A stretch of 54,581 nucleotides of DNA, from positions 1 to 54,581 of the forward strand of contig JAJPHG010000038.1 of assembly GCA_021325375.1 (NCBI GenBank), written 5' to 3'. Position numbers and translations under genes: made by a program. Below, piece after piece: positions 8,048-16,847 of this stretch. Source of the DNA: Alphaproteobacteria bacterium. GTDB taxonomy: Bacteria > Pseudomonadota > Alphaproteobacteria > Micropepsales > Micropepsaceae. Under the pieces are notes generated by a model that made no database searches, had not been told where the DNA came from, and saw only the letters and a list, made by a program, of their open reading frames with translations. The stretch's first letter is position 1. The number at the start of each line of letters is the position of its first letter.

Positions 8048-9823
8048 CTAATGCGGCAGGTTGGTCGCGCGCATCTCCACGCCGCCGCGCGGCAGGTCGC
8101 CGCTCGCGCCGATCACCGCGCGCATCGTGGGCGAGTTCATCAGCGTCACCCAGCCCTGCAGCGCGCGCATGCTCGCCGAGGATCCGCCGAACGTCTCGTT
8201 CAGCGCCTCGAAGAAGCCTTTCTGGCGCGGGAAGCGCTTGAACACGACCTCGTCGTTGGCGCCGATCTTGGCGAGCCCCTTGGCGGTGTCGACCGCCGTC
8301 CAGAAGCCGCCGAGCTTGTCGACCAGCCCGCGCGTGCTGGCGTCGCTGCCCGACCACACGCGGCCGCGTGCGATCTCCTGCACCTTGTCGAGCGGCAGCT
8401 TGCGCCCCGCCGAGACCTTCTGCTTGAAGTCCGCATAGATCGCGTCGGCCTGCGCGTTCAGATTCGCCCATTGCTCCGGCGTGTAGGGCGTGATGGTGGA
8501 ATCCATCAGCGCGTTCTTGCCGACGCCGACCTCATCGGTGCCGACGCCGATCATGCCCAGCGACTTGCCGAGCGAGACCTTGCCGGTGAGCACGCCGATC
8601 GAGCCCGTGATCGTTCCCGGCTCGGCCACGATCTTGTCGGCCGAGGTCGAGATGTAATAGCCGCCGGAGGCAGCCACGTTGCCCATGCTGACGACGACCG
8701 GGATGCCTTTGGCCTGGGCTTTCCTTACCGCGTCCAGGATCTGGTCGGAGGCGCTGACCGAGCCGCCCGGCGTGTCGATGCGCAGCACGATGGCCTTGAT
8801 GGAGCTGTCCTTGGTCGCCTGGCGGATGGCGCGCGCTATGTCGTCGCCCGCCATCATCTGGTCGCCGCCGAAGAGGCCGTCGCCCGACGTGCCCTCCACG
8901 ATCTCGCCCGCGCCCTCGACGAGCGCGATATGCGTGCCCTTGCCGATCTCGTTCATGTCCTGCTTGGCGTAGACGAACTCCGCCATGGACACGGCCTTGG
9001 CGTTGCCGCCCGCGCGCTCGATGCCGGACTGCATCGCGTCGTCGTCATAGCCGATCTTGTCGATCAGGCCCGCCTTCTTGACGTCATCGGTCATTTGCGG
9101 GCTGGCCTCGAACACCGCCGCGAGCGCCTTGGGCGAAAGCTTGCGGTCCGCCGCCGCGTCGTTGGTGGCGGTGTCGTACCAGGACTGCATGAGCTGGGTG
9201 ATCTGCTCGCGGTCCGCCGGCGTCATGTTCTTTTCCATGTACATGTCGGCGGCGCTCTTGTAGTCGGCGCGCTTGGCGATCTGCGGCACGGCCTGGATCT
9301 TCTCGAGCAGGCCGCGCAGGAAGATCTCGCCTCCACCCTCGCCCGAGGCGCTGAACGGCGTCTTGGGCTGCATCCAGATCTCGTCGGCGGCGGCGGCGGT
9401 CAGATAGTCGCCCAGCCCCGGCGCGTCGAAGCCCATCGCATGCGCGATCACGAACTTGCCGGATTTGCGGAAGCGCTTCAGCGCCGTGCCGATCTCCTCG
9501 GCGTTCGCGATCGAGATGTTGGCGCTGCCGAGGCGCACCACCACGCCCTTGACGCGGGGATCGCGCTCGGCGGCGTCGAGGCCGAGGACGATGTCCATCA
9601 CCGTCACCGGTTGCGCGCCGAAGGCGAACGCGGCGGGCCGCGAATCCGCGATCGGCCCTCTCAGGTCCAGCGCCAGAACCATGTTCTTCGGCAAGCCGTC
9701 GCCCACCATCAGCCCGATCGCGGCGAACGCCACGAAGATGAGGATCAAAAGGAAGACGAAGCGGACGATGCCGTTCAGCGTCCCGACCGCGATCGACCGG
9801 AGCCAGCGCAGAAAACCAACCAT
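8048..9823 (-). CDS. sppA: Signal peptide peptidase SppA, long (67K) type
   Basis: 591 aa serine protease of the ClpP/crotonase fold that degrades cleaved signal peptides in the inner membrane. One N-terminal membrane segment spans residues about 20-42. It has the two tandem SppA domains of the long form. The catalytic dyad is visible: Lys 189 in KRADYKSAADMY of the first domain and Ser 387 in NVAASGGYY of the second, spaced 198 residues apart, close to the E. coli enzyme. The ribosome site AAGGG lies just ahead of the ATG. It is divergent from the isocitrate-lyase family operon. Confidence 0.95.
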   Translation of the reverse strand: MVGFLRWLRSIAVGTLNGIVRFVFLLILIFVAFAAIGLMVGDGLPKNMVLALDLRGPIADSRPAAFAFGAQPVTVMDIVLGLDAAERDPRVKGVVVRLGSANISIANAEEIGTALKRFRKSGKFVIAHAMGFDAPGLGDYLTAAAADEIWMQPKTPFSASGEGGGEIFLRGLLEKIQAVPQIAKRADYKSAADMYMEKNMTPADREQITQLMQSWYDTATNDAAADRKLSPKALAAVFEASPQMTDDVKKAGLIDKIGYDDDAMQSGIERAGGNAKAVSMAEFVYAKQDMNEIGKGTHIALVEGAGEIVEGTSGDGLFGGDQMMAGDDIARAIRQATKDSSIKAIVLRIDTPGGSVSASDQILDAVRKAQAKGIPVVVSMGNVAASGGYYISTSADKIVAEPGTITGSIGVLTGKVSLGKSLGMIGVGTDEVGVGKNALMDSTITPYTPEQWANLNAQADAIYADFKQKVSAGRKLPLDKVQEIARGRVWSGSDASTRGLVDKLGGFWTAVDTAKGLAKIGANDEVVFKRFPRQKGFFEALNETFGGSSASMRALQGWVTLMNSPTMRAVIGASGDLPRGGVEMRATNLPH

Positions 9824-9928
9824 GGAGAAACCCTTTTCAAGGCGAGCGGCAGCGTCTCGCGTCTCAAGTAATATGGGGAGGACGTTAAGGAAGCCAATAA
9901 GCGCGTAGCGAGTTTGCGTGACGCGCGC

Positions 9929-9943
9929 GTTACGTTGCGTAAC
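9929..9943. promoter_or_regulatory. Candidate operator, inverted repeat GTTACG-TTG-CGTAAC
   Basis: A perfect 6-3-6 inverted repeat in the AT-richer 172-bp spacer between sppA (minus) and the operon starting at 9996. It lies 53 bases before the plus-strand start codon, a suitable place for a dimeric regulator. No regulator gene is adjacent, so the binding protein is unknown. Confidence 0.4.
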
Positions 9944-9995
9944 ATATTGAATACAAAGGCTTTTGATGTTGCATGGAATCCCCTAGGCTCAGGCA

Positions 9996-10853
9996 ATGTT
10001 GAGCGAGGTCCTCAAACGGGGCAGCGTGATCGTGCCGGGCGCGTTCGACGCGCTGTCGGCGAGGCTTGCCGTCCGGGCAGGTGCCGCGGCCGTCTACATG
10101 ACCGGCTTCGGCGTGGCGGGCGCGAGCTTCGGCGTGCCGGACATCGGATTGGTGAGCGCGAGCGAGATGACCGAACGGGTCCGCGCGCTCGCGGCCGCCT
10201 CGGCGCCGGTGCCGCTGATCGCCGACGGCGACAATGGCCATGGCGGGCCGCTGAACGCGGCACGTCTGACGCGGGCCTACGAGAACGCGGGTGCCGCCTG
10301 CATCCAGCTCGAGGACCAGGTGCTGCCGAAGCGCTGCGGGCACATGGACGGCAAGCAGGTCGTGCCGCGCGCGGAAGCGGCCGCGAAGATCCGCGCCGCG
10401 GTGGACGCGCGCGCGAGCCGCGACTTCCTCATCATGGCGCGGACCGACGCACGCGCGACGCACGGGCTCGACGAGGCGCTGCGCCGGGCCGAAGACTTCC
10501 TCGAAGCCGGCGCCGACATCCTCTTCGTCGAAGCGCCGCGCGACGAGAAGGAGCTCGAGACCGTCGCGCGCACGTTCCCCGGCACGCCGCTCGTCGCCAA
10601 CCTCGTCGAGGACGGGAAGACGCCCCTGCTCGCGCCGAAAGACCTCGAAGCGCTCGGCTACAGGATCATCCTCTATCCCGTCTCGGCGTTGCTCGCGGCG
10701 ACGCGGCGGCTGGAGGAGATCTATGCCGCGCTGCTGTCGGGAGAGCCCGCAACCCTCGACGGCGCACGGGCGAGCTTCGCGCACTACAACGACATCGTCG
10801 GCCTGCCCGAATATCTCGCGCGGGCCAAGCGCTACTCGGACAACGAAACGTGA
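9996..10853 (+). CDS. Isocitrate lyase / PEP mutase family protein
   Basis: 285 aa TIM-barrel enzyme of the ICL/PEP-mutase superfamily. Metal-binding and active-site features are present: DGDNGHG (about 78-84), LEDQ (about 105-108), and the loop KRCGH (112-116) with catalytic Cys 114, the form seen in 2-methylisocitrate lyases. This suggests C-C bond cleavage of a 2-methylisocitrate-like or alkylmalate-type substrate rather than phosphonate chemistry. It is the first gene of a three-gene operon; the next start is 10 bases downstream. There is no propionate-cycle (prpC/prpD) gene nearby, so a role other than the methylcitrate cycle is likely. Confidence 0.85.
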   Translation: MLSEVLKRGSVIVPGAFDALSARLAVRAGAAAVYMTGFGVAGASFGVPDIGLVSASEMTERVRALAAASAPVPLIADGDNGHGGPLNAARLTRAYENAGAACIQLEDQVLPKRCGHMDGKQVVPRAEAAAKIRAAVDARASRDFLIMARTDARATHGLDEALRRAEDFLEAGADILFVEAPRDEKELETVARTFPGTPLVANLVEDGKTPLLAPKDLEALGYRIILYPVSALLAATRRLEEIYAALLSGEPATLDGARASFAHYNDIVGLPEYLARAKRYSDNET

Positions 10854-10863
10854 GAGGCTTTCC

Positions 10864-11496
10864 ATGCCCAGGCTGAGGCAAGTCGGACGCGACCAGGCGC
10901 ATCCCACGGCGCAAACCGTCTACAAGATGCTGTTCGGCGAGCGGGACCCGATAGTCGAGCCCGGCACGCAGACCGGCACGCCGGGGAACTGGTGGACGGT
11001 CTTCGCGCTCGTGCCCGACGTCTTCGACCACGCGGTCGCGGGCTTCCAGCTCTATCGCAGCCCGAACCGCAAGCTCGACCCGAAATACCGCGAGCTCGGC
11101 CAGCTGCGGGCGGGCTGGGCGCGCGGCAGCAAGTTCGTCTATTCGCAGCATTGCAAGGCCGCGCGCAGCGTGGGGCTCGGCGAGGACAAGATCGCGGGCA
11201 TCGCGCATTGGCAGGCGTGCTCCTGCTACAGCGACGTGGAGCGCGCGCTGCTCGCCTATACCGACGCGCTGGTGCTGCAAGGCGGACGCGTCGCTGACGG
11301 CGTGTTCGAGGCGCTGAAGAAACATCTCTCCGACGAAGAGATCCTGGAATTCACCTATGTCACCGCGCTCTACGATTTCCACGCGGTGATCTCCAAGGCG
11401 CTGCGCCTGGAGTATGACGACGTTCCCGATCCGATCGTCGAGGTCGCGGCACCAACGGGCGCGAGCGCCGACGTGATGCGCATGGTCGACCGCTGA
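10864..11496 (+). CDS. Carboxymuconolactone decarboxylase family protein
   Basis: 210 aa, all-alpha AhpD/CMD-like fold. The core motif is FVYSQHCKAARSVGLGEDKI (about residues 92-111), with the His and single Cys in the usual helix; the CxxC of true AhpD peroxidases is missing, so decarboxylase/hydrolase-like chemistry is more likely. The reading frame is open much further upstream, but the ATG at 10864, ten bases after the previous stop and preceded by GAGAGG, is the credible start. The stop codon overlaps the start of the alpha/beta hydrolase by one base, so the two are translationally coupled. Confidence 0.85.
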   Translation: MPRLRQVGRDQAHPTAQTVYKMLFGERDPIVEPGTQTGTPGNWWTVFALVPDVFDHAVAGFQLYRSPNRKLDPKYRELGQLRAGWARGSKFVYSQHCKAARSVGLGEDKIAGIAHWQACSCYSDVERALLAYTDALVLQGGRVADGVFEALKKHLSDEEILEFTYVTALYDFHAVISKALRLEYDDVPDPIVEVAAPTGASADVMRMVDR

Positions 11497-12254
11497 TGGC
11501 GCAATTCGACTCCGGCGGCGTCGCGATCGCCTACGACCACTTTCCGGGCGAAGGGCGGCCGGTGATCCTGATCCACGGCTTCACCTCGAACCGGAACGAG
11601 AACTGGCGGCGCCTGGGCTGGTACGGTGCCTTCGAGCGCAAGCGCATGCAGTTCGCCGCGCTCGACTGCCGCGGTCACGGCGAGAGCGCCAAGCCGCACG
11701 ATCCGTCCGCTTACACGCGCGAGGCGATGGTGGGCGACATCGTGCGGCTGCTCGATCATCTGAGCGCGGAGCGTGCCGATCTCGTCGGCTATTCGATGGG
11801 CGCGCGCATCGCGCTTGCGGCTGGGCTCGCGCATCCGAAGCGCTTCCCGCTGGTCACACTCGGCGGCATCGGGTCCAAGCTGTTCGAGCCGCGTCCGCCG
11901 GGAAACCCGATGGCCGAGGCGATGGAAGCCGCCGATCCGGACACGATCTCCAACGATATGCTCAGGAGCTTCCGCCGCTTCGCCGACGAGCAGGGCGAGG
12001 ACCGCCTCGCGCTCGCCGCTCTGACGCGCTCGTCGGATCCGTCCTTCACGCGCGACGAGGTGGCGACGCTTTCGGTGTCCGCGCTCGTTGTCGCGGGAAA
12101 CCGCGACGACCTCGCAGGCAATCCGCAGGAACTTGCGAGCCTGATCCCCGGCGCCCGAGCCGTGAGCTTGCCCGGCTGCGATCACTTCTCCGCCATCCCG
12201 CATGCGCTGTTCAAGGCGGCGGTGTTCGATTTCCTGGATGGGGTGTTGGAATAA
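11496..12254 (+). CDS. Alpha/beta hydrolase
   Basis: 252 aa. It has the oxyanion-hole motif HGFTSN (about 27-32), the nucleophile elbow GYSMG with Ser 100, a candidate acid in AGNRDD and the catalytic His in GCDHFSAIP near the C-terminus, so the triad is complete. The closest functional analogy is esterases or enol-lactonases of aromatic catabolism, which fits a CMD-family partner directly upstream (one-base overlap). The substrate is not determined. It is the last gene of the operon. Confidence 0.88.
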   Translation: MAQFDSGGVAIAYDHFPGEGRPVILIHGFTSNRNENWRRLGWYGAFERKRMQFAALDCRGHGESAKPHDPSAYTREAMVGDIVRLLDHLSAERADLVGYSMGARIALAAGLAHPKRFPLVTLGGIGSKLFEPRPPGNPMAEAMEAADPDTISNDMLRSFRRFADEQGEDRLALAALTRSSDPSFTRDEVATLSVSALVVAGNRDDLAGNPQELASLIPGARAVSLPGCDHFSAIPHALFKAAVFDFLDGVLE

Positions 12255-12614
12255 AGCCAACCTCTCCTCTTGCAGGAAGGCCGATCGAAGATCGCGCTGC
12301 GCCTTCACCAGCGCCGCCCAAGCGATCAACTCCCGCCCTTCCTTGATATGCGCCCGGATCGCCGCGAACAGCGCGCGCCGCTCGCGCGTATACTTTCCGT
12401 GGATGAGCCGGTTCGTGTTGCCGCGCGGCGCGCCGCCTTTGGGCTTGCGCGAAAAATTTTCGTGTAACCGTGGTTCAACCTCGGCGGAACCCGTCTTAAG
12501 CGATTGATCGGGTTTTCCATTCGCCCTCGCAGACAGCACGCGTTTGCGCGGCCGGAACGGTCTCTTCCGGCAGTGGACTTGTGGTGCAACAGCATGGTTC
12601 GCGCACATCGTCAC
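12255..12614 (-). pseudogene. Possible small protein (GGAPRGNTNRL family), stop lost or degraded
   Basis: The minus-strand frame opening at GTG 12614 encodes a basic stretch, KPKGGAPRGNTNRLIHGKYT followed by an Arg/Ala helix (codons about 58-100). This resembles short alphaproteobacterial proteins with a GAP.GN.NRL.HG.YT signature and unknown function. The frame has no stop at the expected length of about 100-120 residues and runs antisense through the alpha/beta hydrolase to 11370, which is unlikely to be coding. I therefore read it as a gene whose 3' end is damaged. Apart from this, bases 12255-12695 hold nothing I recognise. Confidence 0.35.
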
Positions 12615-12694
12615 ATGTATCTGGTGCGGCGCGCGCGGGGATCAAGGAAAGTAGGTTCCAAAGCGGCGGTTTATTTTTAGAACTTAGGGAAGAT

Positions 12695-12832
12695 TCACCT
12701 CCCCCTTGTGGGGAGGCCGAAAAAGCGGCGAGCGAAGCGAGACGGTTTTTCGGGTGGGGGCCATCGCCCCGCACCGTTCCCCCACCCAAAAAATGCTTCG
12801 CATTTTTCGACCTCCCCACAAGGGGGAGGTGA
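12695..12832. repeat. Family 3 palindromic element, copy 1
   Basis: 138 bp with perfect outer inverted ends (TCACCTCCCCCTTGTGGGGA and complement). The inner parts are stem-rich, including CGAGCGAAGCG, an ACGGTTTTTCGGGTGGGG arm, and AAAATGCTTCGCATTTT. It abuts the 3' end of the minus-strand TonB receptor (stop at 12834) and separates it from the convergent operon ending at 12254. It probably forms a terminator. Confidence 0.8.
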
Positions 12833-12833
12833 G

Positions 12834-14885
12834 TCATTCCGCGAAGCTCAGCCCGCCGCCGACGATACGCGGCGCGGCATAGTTCGTGACCACACCGTTC
12901 GATCCGTTGGTGAGCGGCTGGAACGCAGCCGTCGAGCCGACGCGCGCGTTGAACAGATTGTCGCCATAGACATAGGCCGACAGCTTCTCCGTCAGCGCAT
13001 AGGAGATCCGCGCATCGGCGGTCGTGACGCCCGCCAGTGCGAGGCTTGGCGTGTTCTGATCGTCCGCGAAACGCTGGCTTTCGTAGCGCAGATCGGCATC
13101 GACGGTGAGGCGCGCCAGCGGTGTGAGCTCGAAGCCGCCCGTGACGGTCCAGCGCGGCGCCTGTGCCGGTCGCGCGGGCGTCAGCAGCAGGGTCGTCGCG
13201 TTGACCACCTTCGTCCGCGCATCGACGAAATCGAACGCCGCCCGCAGCGCCGCCCAGTCGTTGAGCTTCCACTGCGCCTCGGACTCGACGCCGAGCGCGT
13301 TGATGTCGTAGGCGTTCTCGCGCATCTGCAAGTTGGTCGCGGGCGGCGGCAGGGTCACGTTGGCGATGGGATCGTGCAGCTGATTCCAGAACGCCGTCGC
13401 GTCCCAGCTGATCGATTGCCAAACGCCACCCAGACCGGCTTCGACGCCGTAAAGTTCCTCGGGCTTAAGCGCCGGATTGGCCAGCGTCGTGATCTGGCCG
13501 ACGCGGAACGGACGGTAAAGCTCATTCAACGACGGCGCGCGGAAACCCTCATACGCGGCCGTGCGCACATAGAGAGAGTCGCTCAGATCGTAGCGCGCGC
13601 CGGCGCGCGCGGTCGGAAGCGTGCCGCTGCGGCTGGGATAGAATTGCTGCTTGGTGACGGCCCCCGTCGCCACCGTGCTCTCGATGAGATGTCCGTTCGA
13701 AGTCTGCCAGCCGTCGACGCGCCCGCCCAGCGTCAGGAGCCAGCCGTCCATCCGCGCGGCGCCTTCGGCATAGAGCCCCGCGACCGTGCTCGTGCCGCCG
13801 GAGATGCGCCGCGAGGCGAGACCCGAGCTGAACAGCTCGCGCGACTCGCCTTCCGCCAGCCGCGCGTCGGTGCCGATCTCCCAATTGAGCCAGTCCCACT
13901 GCCCGCGCAGCGCCGCGGTGCCGCCCCAGCCGGTGGCGGGGACGGCGTACTGGTCGTTGGTGACCGTCGTGCTCGCGCGGTCGGTGGCGATGGAGACAGA
14001 CGTGTTCGTCAGCCCCACGTCGCGCATCCAAAGCTGCATGCGCCAGCCCAGATCGCCCGCGCTCTCGGGATGGGCGATGGTCACGCTCGCCGTCTTTCCG
14101 TCGGCGGAGGATTCCGCGCCGACGAGACCGGAGTCGCGCGCCTCGTGATAGACACCGATGCGGCTGGAGATCAGCGTGTCGCCCGGCAACGTCGTCTCTG
14201 CTCGCAGCGATCCGTTCCACGCATCGAGCGTCAGCGCGTCGTCGGCCGCGCCGCGCTGCGCGGCGGAGACGGGAATCCATCCATCCGAATGCTCGCCCGA
14301 AGCGCTGGCGAAAAACGAGAAGCGGTCGAGGTCCGCACCGCCCGACGCGGCCGCGCGCCGCTCGCCGAGCGTGCCGCCCGAGACGTCGGCGGCGACAAGG
14401 CCCGTGCCCACAGCCTCGTCGAGCGCGATGACGCCGGTGAGCGCCCCGGCGCCGTAAGGCCCCGCGCCCGCGCCGCGCACGACTTGTCCCGCGCGCGTAT
14501 CCTCGCCGGGGATCGCGCTCCAGATCACCCAATTACCGAAAGGATCGTTCTGCGGCACGCCGTCCAAGGTCACCAGCGCCCTGCCCGCTCCGGACGGCGC
14601 GATCGAGCGCAACGTCACGCCCTGCACCGTCGGATTGGCGGAAAGCGACGAGTCGCGGCGGAACAGGGAAAGCCCCGGTACCTCTTTCAGCGATGCGTCG
14701 AGCTGATGCGAGGCACGCAACTGCTTCGGCGTCACGCGCACGAAGGAGAACGCGTCGTTGCCGACCGGATCGGGCGGGCTCGCGGTGACGACGACCGTCT
14801 CCGGCACCTGGTCCGCGAGCGCGGGAGCCGCGACCGCCAGGATCGTCAGAGACACCGTGGCCAGAAGTTTTTTCGAGATTGTCAC
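12834..14885 (-). CDS. TonB-dependent receptor, complete
   Basis: 683 aa. It has an N-terminal signal peptide (about 1-25, ending PALA), a TonB-box-like PETVVVTA (about 28-35), a plug domain (about 45-160, with ALVTLDGVPQNDPFGNWV) and a beta-barrel to the C-terminus. The size is that of siderophore, vitamin or metal receptors rather than the large peptide/glycan type at the window start. It is divergent from the secreted propeller-like protein at 15090. The last residues (GGGLSFAE) place the aromatic two residues before the end, which is slightly unusual. The substrate is unknown. Confidence 0.93.
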   Translation of the reverse strand: MTISKKLLATVSLTILAVAAPALADQVPETVVVTASPPDPVGNDAFSFVRVTPKQLRASHQLDASLKEVPGLSLFRRDSSLSANPTVQGVTLRSIAPSGAGRALVTLDGVPQNDPFGNWVIWSAIPGEDTRAGQVVRGAGAGPYGAGALTGVIALDEAVGTGLVAADVSGGTLGERRAAASGGADLDRFSFFASASGEHSDGWIPVSAAQRGAADDALTLDAWNGSLRAETTLPGDTLISSRIGVYHEARDSGLVGAESSADGKTASVTIAHPESAGDLGWRMQLWMRDVGLTNTSVSIATDRASTTVTNDQYAVPATGWGGTAALRGQWDWLNWEIGTDARLAEGESRELFSSGLASRRISGGTSTVAGLYAEGAARMDGWLLTLGGRVDGWQTSNGHLIESTVATGAVTKQQFYPSRSGTLPTARAGARYDLSDSLYVRTAAYEGFRAPSLNELYRPFRVGQITTLANPALKPEELYGVEAGLGGVWQSISWDATAFWNQLHDPIANVTLPPPATNLQMRENAYDINALGVESEAQWKLNDWAALRAAFDFVDARTKVVNATTLLLTPARPAQAPRWTVTGGFELTPLARLTVDADLRYESQRFADDQNTPSLALAGVTTADARISYALTEKLSAYVYGDNLFNARVGSTAAFQPLTNGSNGVVTNYAAPRIVGGGLSFAE

Positions 14886-15089
14886 AAATTGTCGTCCCGT
14901 AATGAACCGACGCTACAGCTTTCACAGGGGTACCGCGAGAGCGCTGCAACAATATTTCGGCCGCGACGCAGGACGGACACAGCGATGCATATCACCTATT
15001 CACCGCCGGAGTGCCGCTTCAGCGCCGTTTGGTTCCACAGGCGCATCTCGCGCATTACGCTTCGGTTACCCCCATTGCAGGAGTGGTTC

Positions 15090-16799
15090 ATGGTATTGCG
15101 TCGGTTGCTGCTCGGCGTGGCCGCATGCCTGGCCTTGTCCCAGATCGCCCAGGGCGCGGTGCCTCTTCCCGCCGACAGCACCGCGCGCAACGGCGTGAAG
15201 CAAACCAAGGCCTCACACATCACGGCGCTCGTCCCCGTGGCCGTGCCGCCGCCGCTTCCCGACGGAGGCCTGCACCCGCACGCGGCGCAGGGACTCAGGC
15301 GGACTTATTCAGGCACGCCGATCGACGTGCTGAACTATCACTACGACAACTATCCGACCGGCTGGAACCAAAGCGAGACGGACCTCACGCCCGCCGCGGT
15401 CGCCTCGGAGAGCTTCGGCCGGATCACGACCTTGAACGTCGACGGCAACGTCTTCGCCCAGCCGCTGATCGTCTCGAACTTCACGATGCCGGACAGCTCG
15501 ATCCACAACGTCCTGATCGTGGCGACGGGGCACGACACGGTCTATGCCTATGATGCGCAGGACTATTCGCTTCTGTGGAAGCGCCGCCTCGGCAAGCCGC
15601 AATCCTCGAACGACGTCGGCTGCGGCGACATCCAGCCCGAATACGGCATCTCGTCGACGCCGGTGATCCTGCGCAGCGCGCCGAACCAGGCGACGATCTA
15701 TCTCGTGGCGGCGACCGAGCCCGCGAGCTTCTCGTTCCACACCCAGGTCCACGCCCTCGACCTCGGCACCGGCAAGGACCTGATGAAGGCGGTCGAGATC
15801 CATCCCAAGGGCAGGCTGGCCACGGGCGGCAAGATCCATTTCGATCCGCAGAACCAGTGGAACCGCGTCAGCCTCGCCTACGCCAACGGCAACGTCTATG
15901 TCGGCGTCGGCTCGCATTGCGACAACAGCGCCGGAAGCATCTCGGGCTGGATGCTGAGCTACAGCACGACGGACCTGCACCAGACCGGCGCCTTCAACAC
16001 GATCCGCGCGCAGGCCGGATACGAGCTGTCGTCGATCTGGATGAGTGGCTATGCGCCGGCGATCGACGCGAGCGGCAACGTCTTCGCGATCACCGGCAAC
16101 GGCTATTACAGCGCGGCCCACCACGAGAAGGGCTACGGCGAAAGCGTCATCGCGCTCAGGCCGGACCTGAAGAAGCCGGTGAGCACGTTCACGCCCGCCG
16201 AGTTCCAGCAGCTCAACAACGACGACGCCGATTTCGGCTCCGGCGGCTTCATGCTGATCCCGCCCGTGGACGGACAGGAAGCGCCGCCGATGGGCGTGGG
16301 CGAAGGCAAGGACGGCACGATCTATCTTCTCAACGCCGCCAACCTCGGCGGATTGGAGCGCCGCGGGCACGCGCCGCTGCAGAAGATCTCCGAGGCGAGC
16401 TGCTTCTGCGGCGCGGCCTACTACAGCGGTCCGTCGGGCGGCATCGTCTATTACCAGGGCAGCGGCGACGCGTTGCGCGGCTACAGCGTGAACACGGGTG
16501 CCGTGCCGTCTCTCACCAACACGATCAGCGGCACGAGCAGCGCGGGCTTCGGCGGCTCTTTCCCCATCGTGTCCTCGAACGGCGCGAGCGCGGACACCGG
16601 CGTCGTCTGGCTCATCCGCCGCGGCTCGACGGTCCAGCTCGAGGCCTACGATGCCGCAAGCCTGGGCAGCCCATTGTTCCAGGCGAACGCCGGCGTCTGG
16701 TCCAACGGCAGCCGCGCCTATCTGAGCCCGCTGGCCGCCAACGGCCGGGTCTATGTGCCCGCGTACAAGACGGTGACGGTGTTCGGGCTGACGGATTGA
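15090..16799 (+). CDS. Secreted PQQ-like beta-propeller protein
   Basis: 569 aa with a signal peptide (MVLRRLLLGVAACLALSQIA, cleavage near QG-AVP). The rest is rich in short strands with YVGVG, VYAYDAQDYSLLWKRRLG and similar turns typical of PQQ/quinoprotein-type propellers, but catalytic PQQ-binding residues are not evident. It may be a binding or scaffold propeller rather than a dehydrogenase. The frame is open far upstream; I chose ATG 15090 because GGAG lies at the right distance and the signal peptide begins there. It has several Cys residues, including a SCFCGAAYY motif. It is divergent from the TonB receptor. Confidence 0.85.
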   Translation: MVLRRLLLGVAACLALSQIAQGAVPLPADSTARNGVKQTKASHITALVPVAVPPPLPDGGLHPHAAQGLRRTYSGTPIDVLNYHYDNYPTGWNQSETDLTPAAVASESFGRITTLNVDGNVFAQPLIVSNFTMPDSSIHNVLIVATGHDTVYAYDAQDYSLLWKRRLGKPQSSNDVGCGDIQPEYGISSTPVILRSAPNQATIYLVAATEPASFSFHTQVHALDLGTGKDLMKAVEIHPKGRLATGGKIHFDPQNQWNRVSLAYANGNVYVGVGSHCDNSAGSISGWMLSYSTTDLHQTGAFNTIRAQAGYELSSIWMSGYAPAIDASGNVFAITGNGYYSAAHHEKGYGESVIALRPDLKKPVSTFTPAEFQQLNNDDADFGSGGFMLIPPVDGQEAPPMGVGEGKDGTIYLLNAANLGGLERRGHAPLQKISEASCFCGAAYYSGPSGGIVYYQGSGDALRGYSVNTGAVPSLTNTISGTSSAGFGGSFPIVSSNGASADTGVVWLIRRGSTVQLEAYDAASLGSPLFQANAGVWSNGSRAYLSPLAANGRVYVPAYKTVTVFGLTD

Positions 16800-16847
16800 G
16801 TCGCGGCGACTCTATGCCCCTGTCCGAGAATCGAATATCACGGCGAA

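Noticed and set aside
8036..9871. 611-codon plus-strand frame opposite sppA
   Set aside because: His/Arg/Asp-rich shadow with no motifs, while sppA has its catalytic Lys and Ser.
12708..15089. Upstream extension of the propeller-like frame to 12708
   Set aside because: It lies antisense to the TonB receptor and in the palindrome; the signal peptide and ribosome site mark ATG 15090.
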